Notes: generated by a model from the sequence alone, not told the origin. A DNA stretch of 64,000 nucleotides from JAHBWV01 sp964588385 (GCA_964588385.1 CAZPPG010000016.1:1-64000); one strand, 5' to 3'. Shown: positions 52,277-60,779, numbered from the stretch's first letter. Program-made: numbers and translations.

Positions 52277-52585
52277 TCAGCCCTTGATGTCGATGCTCGG
52301 GGCAGTGCCCTCCCGGCGGCCGACCCCAGAGGCGTCGTACGCGTGGGTATTGCGAGGGTCGCGGCTGCCGCGCTCGCCTGGCTGTTCGCGGCGTTCGTGC
52401 TGCTGATGGCCCTCGACCGCGTCGATGCTCTCCACTTCGGTCACATGCCGCTCGAACTCATCCTTTCCGGCGCGGGTGGCGCGGGGACGATGTTCCTTGG
52501 CTTTCTCGGCATCGCGAGCCGCAACGCGTTCCGCTTGGGCGGAGCCGGCCAGAGACTGCGCGACGTTTGATCCGAGGATGCTCAT
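52277..52585 (-). CDS. Small charged conserved-looking protein
   Basis: A 102-residue hydrophilic protein that begins MSILGSNVAQSLAGSAQAER, continues with charged sequence (ARDAEKAKEHRPRATRAG) and ends SIDIKG. The start pattern SILGSN.AQS.AG and the short D-K-G ending recall small hypothetical proteins that I have seen in planctomycetes, but I cannot name a family. It overlaps a plus-strand 75-codon frame that looks like chance. A start at 52606 is possible; no good ribosome site is visible for either. It is convergent with the unknown membrane protein gene (six bases apart). Confidence 0.55.
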   Translation of the reverse strand: MSILGSNVAQSLAGSAQAERVAARDAEKAKEHRPRATRAGKDEFERHVTEVESIDAVEGHQQHERREQPGERGSRDPRNTHAYDASGVGRREGTAPSIDIKG

Positions 52586-52732
52586 TGCTTTGGCTTGAGT
52601 CGGCATGTTCGGGGGCAGGTGCTTGAGAAAGTTCGTGCAGATCTCCCCCCGATCGGGGCAAGGCCGGGGTGGACGTGTGGCGATGGCACGTCCACCGCGG
52701 TTATCGGCCAGAGGGGCGCGCGACGGTGGGGT

Positions 52733-53518
52733 TCAGACGCCGATCGTGCTCACGCCGCAGTCGACGTAGATGGTCTCGCCGGTCACGCCCGCAGAGAGGT
52801 CGCTGGCGAGGTAGACCGCGGTGTTGCCGACGTCGGCTCCGTCGACGGCACGCCGGAGCGGCGAGCGCTGGGCGGAACGCTCCTCCATGCTGTCGGTGCC
52901 TCCAACGGCGGAGGAGGCGAGGGTGCGGAGATAGCCGCCGGAGATGGAGTTGACGCGGATGTTGTCGGCGCCCATCTCAAGGGCCATGTAGCGAGCGGTG
53001 CACTCGAGGGCGGCCTTGGCGACGCCCATGACGTTGTAACCGGGGACGACCTTCTCCGCGCCGTAGTAGGACATGCACATGATGGAGCCGCCGCCGGACT
53101 TGGCCATGAGGGGCTTGGCGCGTCGGCCCATGGCGAGCAGGGTGTACGCGGAGATGTCGATCGCGGAGAGGTAGGCCTGACGGGGCGTGTCGCAGAACTT
53201 GCCCACTTGCAGCCAGTCGCGGTCGGCGAAGGCGATCGAGTGGACGAGGAAGTGCATCTTGTCGTAGGACTCGGCGTACTGGGCGAACACAGCGTCGATG
53301 TCCTCGTCCTTACCGGCGTCGAGGGGGCGGAGCCAGGGGTTGGTCAGGCCGAGGGCCTCAACGGCCTTCTGCGTGCGGCGTTCGTTCTTCTCGCCGGGGA
53401 GATGGGTAAAGACGCAGGTGCCGCCGTGCTCAATGATCGACTTGGCGATGTGCCACGCGTAGGAACGGTCGTTGGCGATGCCGACGATGAGGCCGAACTT
53501 GCCTGTCATGATGCCCAT
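52733..53518 (-). CDS. fabI: Enoyl-[acyl-carrier-protein] reductase (NADH), FabI type
   Basis: A 261-residue short-chain reductase that completes the fatty-acid elongation cycle. The nucleotide site is GLIVGIANDRSYAW at the N-terminus, and FabI's catalytic pair Y161 and K168 is in YNVMGVAK with Y-(6)-K spacing. The substrate-loop region SISGGYLRTLASSAVGG matches the family. The ATG at 53518 (MGIMTGKF) is used; a second ATG at 53509 is also possible. It is divergent from nadC, with 111 bases between starts. Confidence 0.94.
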   Translation of the reverse strand: MGIMTGKFGLIVGIANDRSYAWHIAKSIIEHGGTCVFTHLPGEKNERRTQKAVEALGLTNPWLRPLDAGKDEDIDAVFAQYAESYDKMHFLVHSIAFADRDWLQVGKFCDTPRQAYLSAIDISAYTLLAMGRRAKPLMAKSGGGSIMCMSYYGAEKVVPGYNVMGVAKAALECTARYMALEMGADNIRVNSISGGYLRTLASSAVGGTDSMEERSAQRSPLRRAVDGADVGNTAVYLASDLSAGVTGETIYVDCGVSTIGV

Positions 53519-53629
53519 GGGGGAGTGTCTCCAGGAGCGCGGCGGGAGGCCGCGAGCGTGTGCGAGTTTAGCCCTGGCGCGGACCGGGGCGGACCCCTGG
53601 ATGCCGCGGGCGGCGGGTACGATCCGGTG

Positions 53630-54595
53630 ATGGCACAGACGCGGCCCGGTGGCCCCAAATCTATCGATCTCAATGCCTTGGCGCTGCACGAGCTCTCGGA
53701 TGTCTTGTGCGATTCAGGGCTGGTGGGGCGTCTGCTGGCGTTAGCACGAGATGAGGATCTCGGGGCCGCGGGCGACATCACGAGCACGGTGGCGATCCCC
53801 GAGGGGCATCGCTCAACGTTTCATGTCGTCGCGAGGAACGCGGGCGTGGCGGCGGGACTGATACCGCTCTATGAGCTGACGAATCTGTATCCGGAAGTTG
53901 CGTACGCGCCGACGGTACGGGATGGGGAGCTGGTTGCGCCGGGGCAGACGGTGGCGCGGATCGCGGGGCCGACGCGGGAGATTCTCGGTATCGAGCGGGT
54001 GTACCTGAATCTCCTCGGGCGGCTCTCGGGGATCGCGGCGCGCACGAGGCAGTTCGTCGAGGCAATGGGGACGGGGCATCGGGCGCATCTGTATGACACG
54101 CGGAAGACGACGCCGGGCTTGCGCGTGCTGGAGAAGTACGCGGTGCGCTGCGGCGGGGGACGCAGCCACCGATTCGGCCTCCACGATGCGGTGCTGCTGA
54201 AGGACAACCACATCGCGCACGTGCCGATTGGCGAACTGGGGGCGTTCGTTGCGGAGGTCTCGCGAAAGGCCCGCGCGATCTGGGCGAGCGGGCCCGCGCC
54301 CTTGCTCAAGCCGTTCGTCGAGGTCGAGGTGGACACGCTCGATCAGTTTGCCGAGATCCTGGGGGTTGAGACGGGGCTGGTGGACATCGTGCTGCTGGAC
54401 AACATGGGGACGGAGAAACTGGAGAGGGCCGTGGCGATGCGAGATGGGGCGGGATCAAAGATCGAGCTCGAGGCCTCGGGCGGCGTGACGCTGGACACAA
54501 TCCGTGCGATCGCGATAACGGGTGTGGAGCGGATCAGCGTGGGCTCCATCACGCACGGGGCAACGGTGCTGGACTTCGGGTTGGATGCGTTGTGA
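53630..54595 (+). CDS. nadC: Nicotinate-nucleotide pyrophosphorylase (carboxylating)
   Basis: A 321-residue quinolinate phosphoribosyltransferase, which makes nicotinate mononucleotide in NAD synthesis. Family motifs are EDLGAAGDITS, ERVYLNLLGRLSGIAARTRQF (core NLLGRLSGIAA), DTRKTTPGLRVLEKYAV, GGRSHRFGLHDAVLLKDNH (core GLHDAVLLKDNH), EVEVDTLDQ and the C-terminal GVERISVG. The ATG at 53630 lies well past the fabI start region; about 20 residues precede the domain. Its stop overlaps the GTG of the biotin ligase gene by GTGA, so the two are co-translated. Confidence 0.94.
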   Translation: MAQTRPGGPKSIDLNALALHELSDVLCDSGLVGRLLALARDEDLGAAGDITSTVAIPEGHRSTFHVVARNAGVAAGLIPLYELTNLYPEVAYAPTVRDGELVAPGQTVARIAGPTREILGIERVYLNLLGRLSGIAARTRQFVEAMGTGHRAHLYDTRKTTPGLRVLEKYAVRCGGGRSHRFGLHDAVLLKDNHIAHVPIGELGAFVAEVSRKARAIWASGPAPLLKPFVEVEVDTLDQFAEILGVETGLVDIVLLDNMGTEKLERAVAMRDGAGSKIELEASGGVTLDTIRAIAITGVERISVGSITHGATVLDFGLDAL

Positions 54596-55491
54596 CCATG
54601 GGACGCGAGAGAGAGGCCGACATTCGCGATGATCGAGCCGCCGGGGCGGATGGCGATGCGCCGCTGCACACGTGGGCTCCGCGGATCGAGAGGATGATTG
54701 CCGCGCGCGAGATCACGCTGATCGATCGCGTGCAGGTGATCGCGAGCACGGGCTCGACCCAGGACGCGGCCCGTCAGCTCGTCGCGGGACAGGCGAAGAA
54801 GGGGCCGGGCGTCTGCGTGCTCGCGGGTGTGCAGACATCCGGACGCGGGCGGCTGGGGCGGGCGTGGGCGGACGAGAAGGGTCTGGGCCTGGCGATGACC
54901 TTGGCGATCGATCCGGGCTGGCTGGCGAACGCGGCATCGGAGACGCTGCCCCTTGCGATCGGGCTCGCGGCGTGCCGCGCGTGCGAGGGGGTGATGGGAA
55001 GGAAGCACACGCTGGGCCTCCGCTGGCCGAACGATGTGGTCGAGCGGGCCAGAACCGGGCGGAAGGTCGCGGGCGTTTTGATCGAACGCGGGGGCGCTGA
55101 TGGGGATGGAGCGGGCGCCGAGATGATGCTGATCGGCATCGGCATCAACGTGCTGCAACAGAAGAGCGAGTTCCCGGCCGAGCTGCGTGATCGCGCGGCA
55201 TCCCTGCGGATGCTCGGCGCGGAGGGCGGGGAGATCCCGACGCGACTCGACGTGGCGTGCGCGGTGCTGGTCGAGATCGAGCGGGCCCTTGCGCTCGAGA
55301 CCGATGATCTTCGACGCGCATGGATGAAGCGCGATGTGCTGGTTGGGACGCGCCGGACGTTCATTTACAACGGCAAGCCCGTGAGCGGCACGGTCGAGGG
55401 GATCGATCCCATGAGCCGCATCCTTGTGCGGACGAACCTGGGAAACGTGGTCTCACTGCCCGCGCTCAGCACTTCAATGGTTCACGAGTGA
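54592..55491 (+). CDS. birA: Biotin--[acetyl-CoA-carboxylase] ligase
   Basis: A 299-residue biotin protein ligase that attaches biotin to the carboxyl-carrier subunit of acetyl-CoA carboxylase. Motifs are STGSTQDAARQL, the biotinyl-AMP loop SGRGRLGRAW, RWPNDVV and KVAGVLIERGG, then IGIGINVLQ. The C-terminal SH3-like part is near VSGTVEGIDPMSR. No N-terminal winged helix is present, so it is a catalytic-only (class I) enzyme and should not be a repressor. It starts at a GTG overlapping the nadC stop; an ATG at 54598 is possible. It is convergent with the exported dehydrogenase gene. Confidence 0.92.
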   Translation: MTMGREREADIRDDRAAGADGDAPLHTWAPRIERMIAAREITLIDRVQVIASTGSTQDAARQLVAGQAKKGPGVCVLAGVQTSGRGRLGRAWADEKGLGLAMTLAIDPGWLANAASETLPLAIGLAACRACEGVMGRKHTLGLRWPNDVVERARTGRKVAGVLIERGGADGDGAGAEMMLIGIGINVLQQKSEFPAELRDRAASLRMLGAEGGEIPTRLDVACAVLVEIERALALETDDLRRAWMKRDVLVGTRRTFIYNGKPVSGTVEGIDPMSRILVRTNLGNVVSLPALSTSMVHE

Positions 55492-55497
55492 GCGCGT

Positions 55498-56679
55498 TCA
55501 GTACCCCGCAGCAACATCCACGCAGTTGAGCAGCGGCTCGCCCGCGCCGAAGCGGCGCAGATTCTCCTTGTAGAGGGCCCACCAGCGCTGGTCGGTCAGC
55601 TCGCCATCCGCGGCGACGTGCGGCGTGATGAGCACGTTCGGCGCGCTCCAGAGCGCGTGGCCCGCGGGCAGTGGCTCGGGATCCGTGACATCGAGGGCCG
55701 CGCCCGCGATCCGGCCCTCGTTCAACGCCGCGATGAGGGCGTCGGTGTTGATGATGCGACCCCGTGCGATGTTGATGACGTACGCGCCGGGCTTCATCCG
55801 GCGGATCATCGCATCGTCGAAAAGGCTTTCTGTCTCGGGAGTGAGCGGCACGCAGATCGCGACGACATCGGCCTCCGGGAGCATGGCCGCAAGGTCTTGG
55901 GGTTTGCCAACCCGTTCGACGTAGTCGGGCGCGGGCGTGTCGCTGCGTCGCGTGGCGATGATGCGCATGCCGAAGGCGTGGGCCCGCTGCGCGATCTCGG
56001 ATCCGATGCCGCCGATGCCGACGATGAGCATGGTGCGGCCCTGCAGCGCAATGGCCTCGGCCTTCGGGGCCTCTCGCGACCACTCGCCCCGTTCCTGGGC
56101 ATCGTGGTAGTGGGGGAGTTGGCGCGTGAGGGAGAGCAGCATGCCCATGGCGTGGTCGGCGATGGCGGGTCCGTGAACGCCCTTGGCATTCGTCACGACC
56201 AGATCGGCACGCTCTCGCACGCCGGGGAGCCCGACGAGCCGCTCGACGCCCGCGCTCGGCGAGTGGACCCAACGGAGGTGCGACGCCGTGGCCAGAAACT
56301 CCGGCGTGATCAGGCGCCCGTCCGCGCCATCCGCTTCCGCTGCGTGCTCGAGCGCCTGCTCGCGGCTGGACACTTGCACAATCCGGACATTGGGCGCGAC
56401 AGCGCGAGCCTCGGCGATGTGCTCATCACTCAGGCCCATCGCGAGGAATGTGAGCGTGACCCTCTCGCGCTCCGCTGCGTCCGCCGGAAGAGGGCGCGCG
56501 ATGCTCGCACCCTTGAGCGAGCCGGGAAGCTCGGGCTGGGCCGCGGGCGCAGTTGCAGATTGGGCCCCACGCTGAACCCCAGGTTGGCCGGATGCTGACT
56601 GGCTAAGCGCGGGCGGCGTAACCAGACAGGTCAGCGCGAGGCCCGCGCCGAGGATCGCAATGGCGAAGCGGGTTCTCAT
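55498..56679 (-). CDS. D-2-hydroxyacid dehydrogenase with an export signal
   Basis: A 393-residue NAD-dependent dehydrogenase. An N-terminal signal peptide (MRTRFAIAILGAGLALTC, cut near ALSQ) and a 45-residue linker precede a two-domain enzyme. The NAD motif is GRTMLIVGIGGIGSEIA (core VGIGGIGSEIA); catalytic residues are R in NIARGRIINTD, E in DPEPLP and H in PHVAA. Enzymes of this family are normally cytoplasmic, so export of an NAD-dependent one is unusual. It follows another exported gene (stop 56687) by seven bases, and its ribosome site AAGGAG overlaps that stop, so they are an operon. Confidence 0.88.
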   Translation of the reverse strand: MRTRFAIAILGAGLALTCLVTPPALSQSASGQPGVQRGAQSATAPAAQPELPGSLKGASIARPLPADAAERERVTLTFLAMGLSDEHIAEARAVAPNVRIVQVSSREQALEHAAEADGADGRLITPEFLATASHLRWVHSPSAGVERLVGLPGVRERADLVVTNAKGVHGPAIADHAMGMLLSLTRQLPHYHDAQERGEWSREAPKAEAIALQGRTMLIVGIGGIGSEIAQRAHAFGMRIIATRRSDTPAPDYVERVGKPQDLAAMLPEADVVAICVPLTPETESLFDDAMIRRMKPGAYVINIARGRIINTDALIAALNEGRIAGAALDVTDPEPLPAGHALWSAPNVLITPHVAADGELTDQRWWALYKENLRRFGAGEPLLNCVDVAAGY

Positions 56680-56686
56680 CTGTGCA

Positions 56687-57295
56687 TTACTCCTTCACCG
56701 GTGTGAGGTCGGTGCCCATGAACTGGACCCAGGTTGTGCCGCCGTCGCGCGACCACTCGCCGATCTCCAGCCAGCGATCCTCGGTGAGCTCGAGGGTGAA
56801 GCGGACGGCGTTGGCCTGCGGGCCGCCGGGAGTCCACCGGATCTTGCCCGTGCCCTCTTCGATCGTGAGCGTGTTCCGCGTGAAGTCCGCGCCGTTGCGC
56901 CGGGCCAGGAAACTGATGCCGCCGGTGCGGGCGTCGTGCTCGATGATGCCCATGGCATCGTGGCTGACGGTGATCTCACCGCTCGCGGCGTCGGTGGTGT
57001 AGCCGTACCCCTCGACAATCAAGGCCGTCCCCGCGAGGTTCCAGTGGATGCGCTCGACGGCCTCGCCCTCGTGACGCTCGCCGACGGGCGTCATGATCCA
57101 CGATGTGCCGCGCCACTCGCCGACCATCTTCGCCAGTGCCGTGTCGGCCAGCGGACTGGTGACTCTGTGGGCGGGTTGGAGGGAGAGCGAGGACGAAGTG
57201 TGACCCGACCCCGCGCCGAGCGATACGTTGGTCAAGGTGAACGTGACGCACGTGAACGTGAGACAGGCAATGGCGATCCGACGAGCATTCTGCAT
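56687..57295 (-). CDS. Exported protein of unknown function, lipocalin-like plan
   Basis: A 202-residue exported protein with a signal peptide (IAIACLTFTCVTFTL, cut near SLGAGS). The mature part is beta-rich with KMVGEWRGTSWIM, ERIHWNLAGTALIVEGYGY (core NLAGTALIVEGYGY) and the strand-rich RWLEIGEWSRDGG at the C-terminus, which resembles a barrel like DUF1579 proteins; this is only a likeness. The start at 57295 has a GGAG site six bases upstream; a long upstream extension in the same frame is antisense to the sulfotransferase-like gene and is rejected. It is the first gene of the operon with the exported dehydrogenase. Confidence 0.7.
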   Translation of the reverse strand: MQNARRIAIACLTFTCVTFTLTNVSLGAGSGHTSSSLSLQPAHRVTSPLADTALAKMVGEWRGTSWIMTPVGERHEGEAVERIHWNLAGTALIVEGYGYTTDAASGEITVSHDAMGIIEHDARTGGISFLARRNGADFTRNTLTIEEGTGKIRWTPGGPQANAVRFTLELTEDRWLEIGEWSRDGGTTWVQFMGTDLTPVKE

Positions 57296-57430
57296 GACGG
57301 GCTCCTTGGGGAGGCCCCAGTCTACATGATTGTGGAGGGAGGTCAGCGGTGGGCCTCGGTGGGCGGCACGGTTCAGGGGCCGAAACCGGCGTCGATTGGA
57401 TACGCTTGGCAAGTTCAAAGGAGCCCGAGG

Positions 57431-58135
57431 ATGGCGATTGAGGTGATCGGTGCGGGATATGGACGGACGGGGACGGCATCGCTGAAGCTGGCGCTTGAGC
57501 GGCTCGGCTTTGGACCGTGCCATCACATGGCCGAGGTGCTGCCCAACGTGGAGCGGGTCGCGCTCTGGGAAGAGATCGGGCGGAGCGCGGAGAGCGGGAA
57601 GGGCGTGCCGGGCGCGTTGTGGGATCGGGCGTTCGATGGGTACGGCTCGACGGTGGACTGGCCGGCGTGCACGCACTGGCGCGCGCTGATGGCGCACGCC
57701 CCCAAGGCCAAGGTCATCTTGTCGAAGCGCGACGCCGGCAAGTGGTTTGAGTCGGTGAACGCGACGATCCTGAACCCCCAGGGTGTGGAGGGGATGCGGG
57801 CCTCGCCGATGGGCGAGATGCTTGAGCGCAACATCTGGCGGCTCTTCGGCGGGCGGCTTGCGGATCGCGAGCACATGATCGCGTGCTACGAGCGACACAA
57901 CGAGGAGGTGGCGCGCGGCGTGCCCCGTGAGCGGCTGCTGGTGTTTGATCCGAAGGAGGGGTGGGAGCCGCTGTGCGCGTTTTTGGGGAGGGATGTGCCG
58001 CGTGAGCCGTTTCCGCACGTGAACACGAAGGAGGCGATGGTCGAGTTGATGGCGGAGTTCGGGGCGATGCTCAGCCGCGGGGAGACGGGTGAGGAGTCGA
58101 TCCGTACGTTTGCGCGGGGGATGTTCAAGAAGTAA
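57431..58135 (+). CDS. Sulfotransferase-family protein
   Basis: A 234-residue protein that matches the group of bacterial sulfotransferase-like enzymes with P-loop-type start GAGYGRTGTASLKLALERLG (core GYGRTGTASLKLAL), which replaces the usual 5'-phosphosulfate loop, then PKAKVILSKRDAGKW (phosphate-binding region), YERHNEEVARGVPRERLLVFD (core HNEEVARGVPRERLLVF) and EGWEPLCAFLG near the end. Members transfer sulfate to alcohols or amines, but substrates are usually unknown. An AAAGGAG site precedes the ATG by seven bases. It is divergent from the exported protein gene at 57295. Confidence 0.85.
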   Translation: MAIEVIGAGYGRTGTASLKLALERLGFGPCHHMAEVLPNVERVALWEEIGRSAESGKGVPGALWDRAFDGYGSTVDWPACTHWRALMAHAPKAKVILSKRDAGKWFESVNATILNPQGVEGMRASPMGEMLERNIWRLFGGRLADREHMIACYERHNEEVARGVPRERLLVFDPKEGWEPLCAFLGRDVPREPFPHVNTKEAMVELMAEFGAMLSRGETGEESIRTFARGMFKK

Positions 58136-58225
58136 CACGTGCTGGCGGCCTTCGCGTGGGATGCTGGGAACCGGAGGACGCCGCGCCGCTCACGAATTAG
58201 ACGGCATTCTGGCTGAGACTTTGCA

Positions 58226-58765
58226 ATGAAGTACCGGATGCGAGTGATAGCCCCCGCCTCATCCAAGCGAAACGCACCGCTTGCTCGGGGCGTCTTTGCC
58301 TACTCATTCGGCAACGATTGCTGGCGATGGGGCGCCGTTGCTTGCGAATATCCGTGGTTTGGGCCCGGCGTTGACGGCTACTTGGTCCATTTCTACGACG
58401 TCGTGAGTCGCGCAGGCGATGCCGTCCCGGACCTTAGCGCTGGCGGGCTTGTGATTCCGCCGTGCATCACCAACGCGATGCCATGGAGGCGAGGACTGTT
58501 TCGGAACGAGTCGTCGGTCGTGCCGCGAGACGGCCGGAGCATGCCGCGGCATTGCCTTTGGTCGCCTGAAGACAACTTGTATCGCGATGAGCACGACACA
58601 GTGCTCCCGAGCGCATTTGAACCCTGCGGACTTAGGATGCTGGCGGGTATCCAGGCCATCGAAGAGCTCTTGCTCTCCGCATCTCTGATGGGCTGCTGGG
58701 ATGGACGCGGCATCTGGCGACTCTGGCCGCCCCGAGATTGGCGGGGCGTGAGCCGGGCTCGATGA
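58226..58765 (+). CDS. Small accessory protein of unknown function
   Basis: A 179-residue protein in the accessory segment. It is rich in aromatic residues and Cys (FAYSFGNDCWRWGAVACEY, core NDCWRWGAVACEY; GCWDGRGIWRLWPPRDW), with no signal peptide or membrane helix and no recognised family. No strong ribosome site is visible before the ATG. The composition looks like a real folded protein rather than chance, but this is a judgement. The gene is flanked by the sulfotransferase-like gene and the first copy of the hairpin-rich repeat. Confidence 0.45.
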   Translation: MKYRMRVIAPASSKRNAPLARGVFAYSFGNDCWRWGAVACEYPWFGPGVDGYLVHFYDVVSRAGDAVPDLSAGGLVIPPCITNAMPWRRGLFRNESSVVPRDGRSMPRHCLWSPEDNLYRDEHDTVLPSAFEPCGLRMLAGIQAIEELLLSASLMGCWDGRGIWRLWPPRDWRGVSRAR

Positions 58766-58811
58766 TCATGATGTGACCGCACCAAAGGCCGGGCGTCCGC
58801 TTTGCAGGCGA

Positions 58812-59010
58812 GAGCCGGGGGCGTCCGCCCCGCTCCACCAAGGATGCGCCCTTCGGGCGGTGTGGAGGTCGCTGCGCGGCGGGTTTACCGGGGGTAGCGT
58901 TCGCCCCCCCCACACACACCGCTCCCTTGACCCCCGGCTGTCAACTTTCAGCCCTGTCGGGCTGAAGAGCACCGAGCTTGGCCCAACGCGGCCAATCTGC
59001 GGTGGCACGG
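58812..59010 (+). repeat. Composite hairpin-rich repeat, copy 1
   Basis: Ordered parts: a block starting GAGCCGGGGGCG and running to about 58892 (it includes GGGTTTACCGGG); a C-rich segment; a hairpin TTCAGCCC/GGGCTGAA (58947-58966); the shared linker GAAGAGCACCGAG; a hairpin TTGGCC/GGCCAA with loop CAACGC; then GGTGGCAC. Copy 2 at 59470-59652 has the same order with different stem sequences. This copy has 22 extra bases (58847-58868), including a small CGCCC/GGGCG hairpin, that copy 2 lacks. Confidence 0.75.
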
Positions 59011-59080
59011 GGGATGAGCAAGGAATCTTGGTGCGACCTGCGACAATCTGAGGTGGTCGGCAATCGATAAAGTAGATTCC

Positions 59081-59425
59081 ATGAGCGACACCGCCAATCT
59101 CGGAGACTCAGTTTTCTTTGCGGCCCGTTCGGCAACGTTTCGTACGGTGTTTCGTTGCTTGCGAGCGAGCACTCTAACGAACGCCGAGATTCGCGCACTG
59201 CTCAATCGGGAAGAAGAGTTTGATGCGATCGGCGGTTGGGACTTCAGCTCCCTCTCTTTACATTCCCTCCGTGTGCTGCAAGAGGTGCTGGCCAAGATTG
59301 CAGAGGATCCGGTCGCGGCGTCTTCGCATTGGAACCCGGAGCGGCGACCCATATTCGTGAGCGACATCGAGAAGTGTCGCAGAAATCTGGACGACCGCAT
59401 TCGGTGGAGTGAGGGTCGGTCGTGA
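59081..59425 (+). CDS. Small protein of unknown function between the two repeats
   Basis: A 114-residue protein, mostly helical, with RTVFRCLRASTLTNAEIRALLNREEEF (core LTNAEIRALLNREEEF) and a second helix (LSLHSLRVLQEVLAKIAED). No family is recognised. It lies between the two copies of the hairpin-rich repeat, which suggests it may have moved with them or been inserted between them. Whether it is translated is uncertain; no strong ribosome site is visible. Confidence 0.45.
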   Translation: MSDTANLGDSVFFAARSATFRTVFRCLRASTLTNAEIRALLNREEEFDAIGGWDFSSLSLHSLRVLQEVLAKIAEDPVAASSHWNPERRPIFVSDIEKCRRNLDDRIRWSEGRS

Positions 59426-59469
59426 TCGCTGACTTTGTCCATCGTAAGATGCAGTAGACGTAGCGTGAC

Positions 59470-59652
59470 GAGCCGGGGGCGTACGCCTCGCTCCACGAAG
59501 GATGTCGCTGCACGACGGGTTTACCGGGCGGCGTTGCCCTCGCGTGGGGGCGGGGCTGCATTGCCCCGGGCTCCATTCATGCATCCCGTTGGGATGCTCA
59601 GAGTGGAGAAGAGCACCGAGATTGCCGCAGAGCCGGCAACTTCGGTGGCACT
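59470..59652 (+). repeat. Composite hairpin-rich repeat, copy 2
   Basis: The same order of parts as copy 1: GAGCCGGGGGCG block to GGGTTTACCGGG; a GC-rich segment; hairpin GCATCCC/GGGATGC with loop GTT (59581-59597); GAAGAGCACCGAG; hairpin TTGCCG/CGGCAA with loop CAGAGC; then GGTGGCAC. Both stems differ in sequence from copy 1 while pairing is kept. Between the copies lies one small gene. Confidence 0.75.
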
Positions 59653-59735
59653 CTCAAGGAAGGTCGGGGCCACCTGCCTGTCCGTTCCTTGGTTCGCAAG
59701 GCCCGAGTAGAGGATGGAGTTCTACATCGATCTGC

Positions 59736-60779
59736 TTACCTGCGCACGGCTGTGAATGTAAAGAGTTTGTCAAGAAACTCCTTTTCTTCCATTGGCCGCG
59801 CAAATATTGAGAGTAGTTCGTCAGAACGAAGAATGCGGTTATATAACGACGTTAGCAGCCTAGTTGCGCATGAGCCTGCATCTCGAAGTCTGCTTACGTA
59901 CTTGCTACCACTTGGATATTGATATGGAGGTTCGTTACCATGTACAAATTTGTTTCTCCAATCATAAATGGTTCGTACCCAATTGAGTACATCCCGAGGG
60001 TCATGCGTGTCGTGTAGCAATATCGCAGATACAAGTGCTACTGTCGATTGGTTCATTGCTTTAGCTGCAAACAGGGCCTCGATTGCAATATGCATGCGAA
60101 AAGCAATATCCTGTTGGTAGAGCGGTTGCATTGCACATCCGAACATATAGAGCGAACACTCTAGGCGAGAGCCATGTGCTTCGAGTTTCTCGCTTGATGT
60201 GAGGCGAGCGAGATTGGCAAAGCGTTCGGCCTGCACTTCATATAGGCGCGAAAAAAGCAGTGGAAAAGAAGACAAGTCTGATGGCTTCTGGTGTGGCGCG
60301 AACCCGGTGCCATGTTCGAGTCTTGGCATGAAGCGGTTTGGTCTGTCGTAAAAAGAGAACGTCCTGCCCAGCGCGTCGACTCTTGCTGTGTAGAGGTAGT
60401 TCGCGTGACCTGGAAGTGGGCCAATTACTTGCAACGTCGAGACAATCACCTTTGCGACAGCCTCGGACCAGTGCCACCACTTCAGGTGATCGCCCCAAGG
60501 GGCGTCATATTCATATCGGAATAGCAGCCGAACATGATCGGCCTCGATGAAACCACGTTGCTTACCGATATGCGCCTGCCAGAGAGCTAGATCTCTCTTC
60601 GATGGCTTTCCGTAGGAGAGTACGCCGCGATACCGGTCTGGCTTTAGTATACGACGTCGCGATGAGACGTTCAATGCGCCGACGTAGAGCACGCCGACGA
60701 GGAGACATATCTTCGCAGAATACTCTTTATCATGTTCAACAATCAGTGGCTTACGTGAATTGCGCGACTTGGGGGCCAC
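59736..60779 (-). CDS. AT-richer accessory protein with a C-terminal HEPN-like motif
   Basis: A 347-residue protein starting at a GTG one base after the lepA stop, with GAGGA five bases upstream (60789-60785); a GTG at 60791 would overlap lepA. The C-terminal half is helical, with IAIEALFAAKAMN and DWRNKFVHGNEPP, which contains R-x4-H (R275, H280), the signature of HEPN-type RNase domains and of ApeA-like HEPN proteins. The N-terminal half (WWHWSEAVAKVIV and others) is not recognised. It is visibly AT-richer than its neighbours: two sampled 60-base lines have 24 and 27 G+C, against 40 of 60 in lepA. It is probably transferred; whether it is a defence toxin is open. Confidence 0.7.
   Translation of the reverse strand: MAPKSRNSRKPLIVEHDKEYSAKICLLVGVLYVGALNVSSRRRILKPDRYRGVLSYGKPSKRDLALWQAHIGKQRGFIEADHVRLLFRYEYDAPWGDHLKWWHWSEAVAKVIVSTLQVIGPLPGHANYLYTARVDALGRTFSFYDRPNRFMPRLEHGTGFAPHQKPSDLSSFPLLFSRLYEVQAERFANLARLTSSEKLEAHGSRLECSLYMFGCAMQPLYQQDIAFRMHIAIEALFAAKAMNQSTVALVSAILLHDTHDPRDVLNWVRTIYDWRNKFVHGNEPPYQYPSGSKYVSRLRDAGSCATRLLTSLYNRILRSDELLSIFARPMEEKEFLDKLFTFTAVRR

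Noticed and set aside
52343..52570. A 75-codon plus-strand frame with a hydrophobic stretch
   Set aside because: It overlaps the more protein-like minus-strand small gene and has no ribosome site; I could not exclude it completely.
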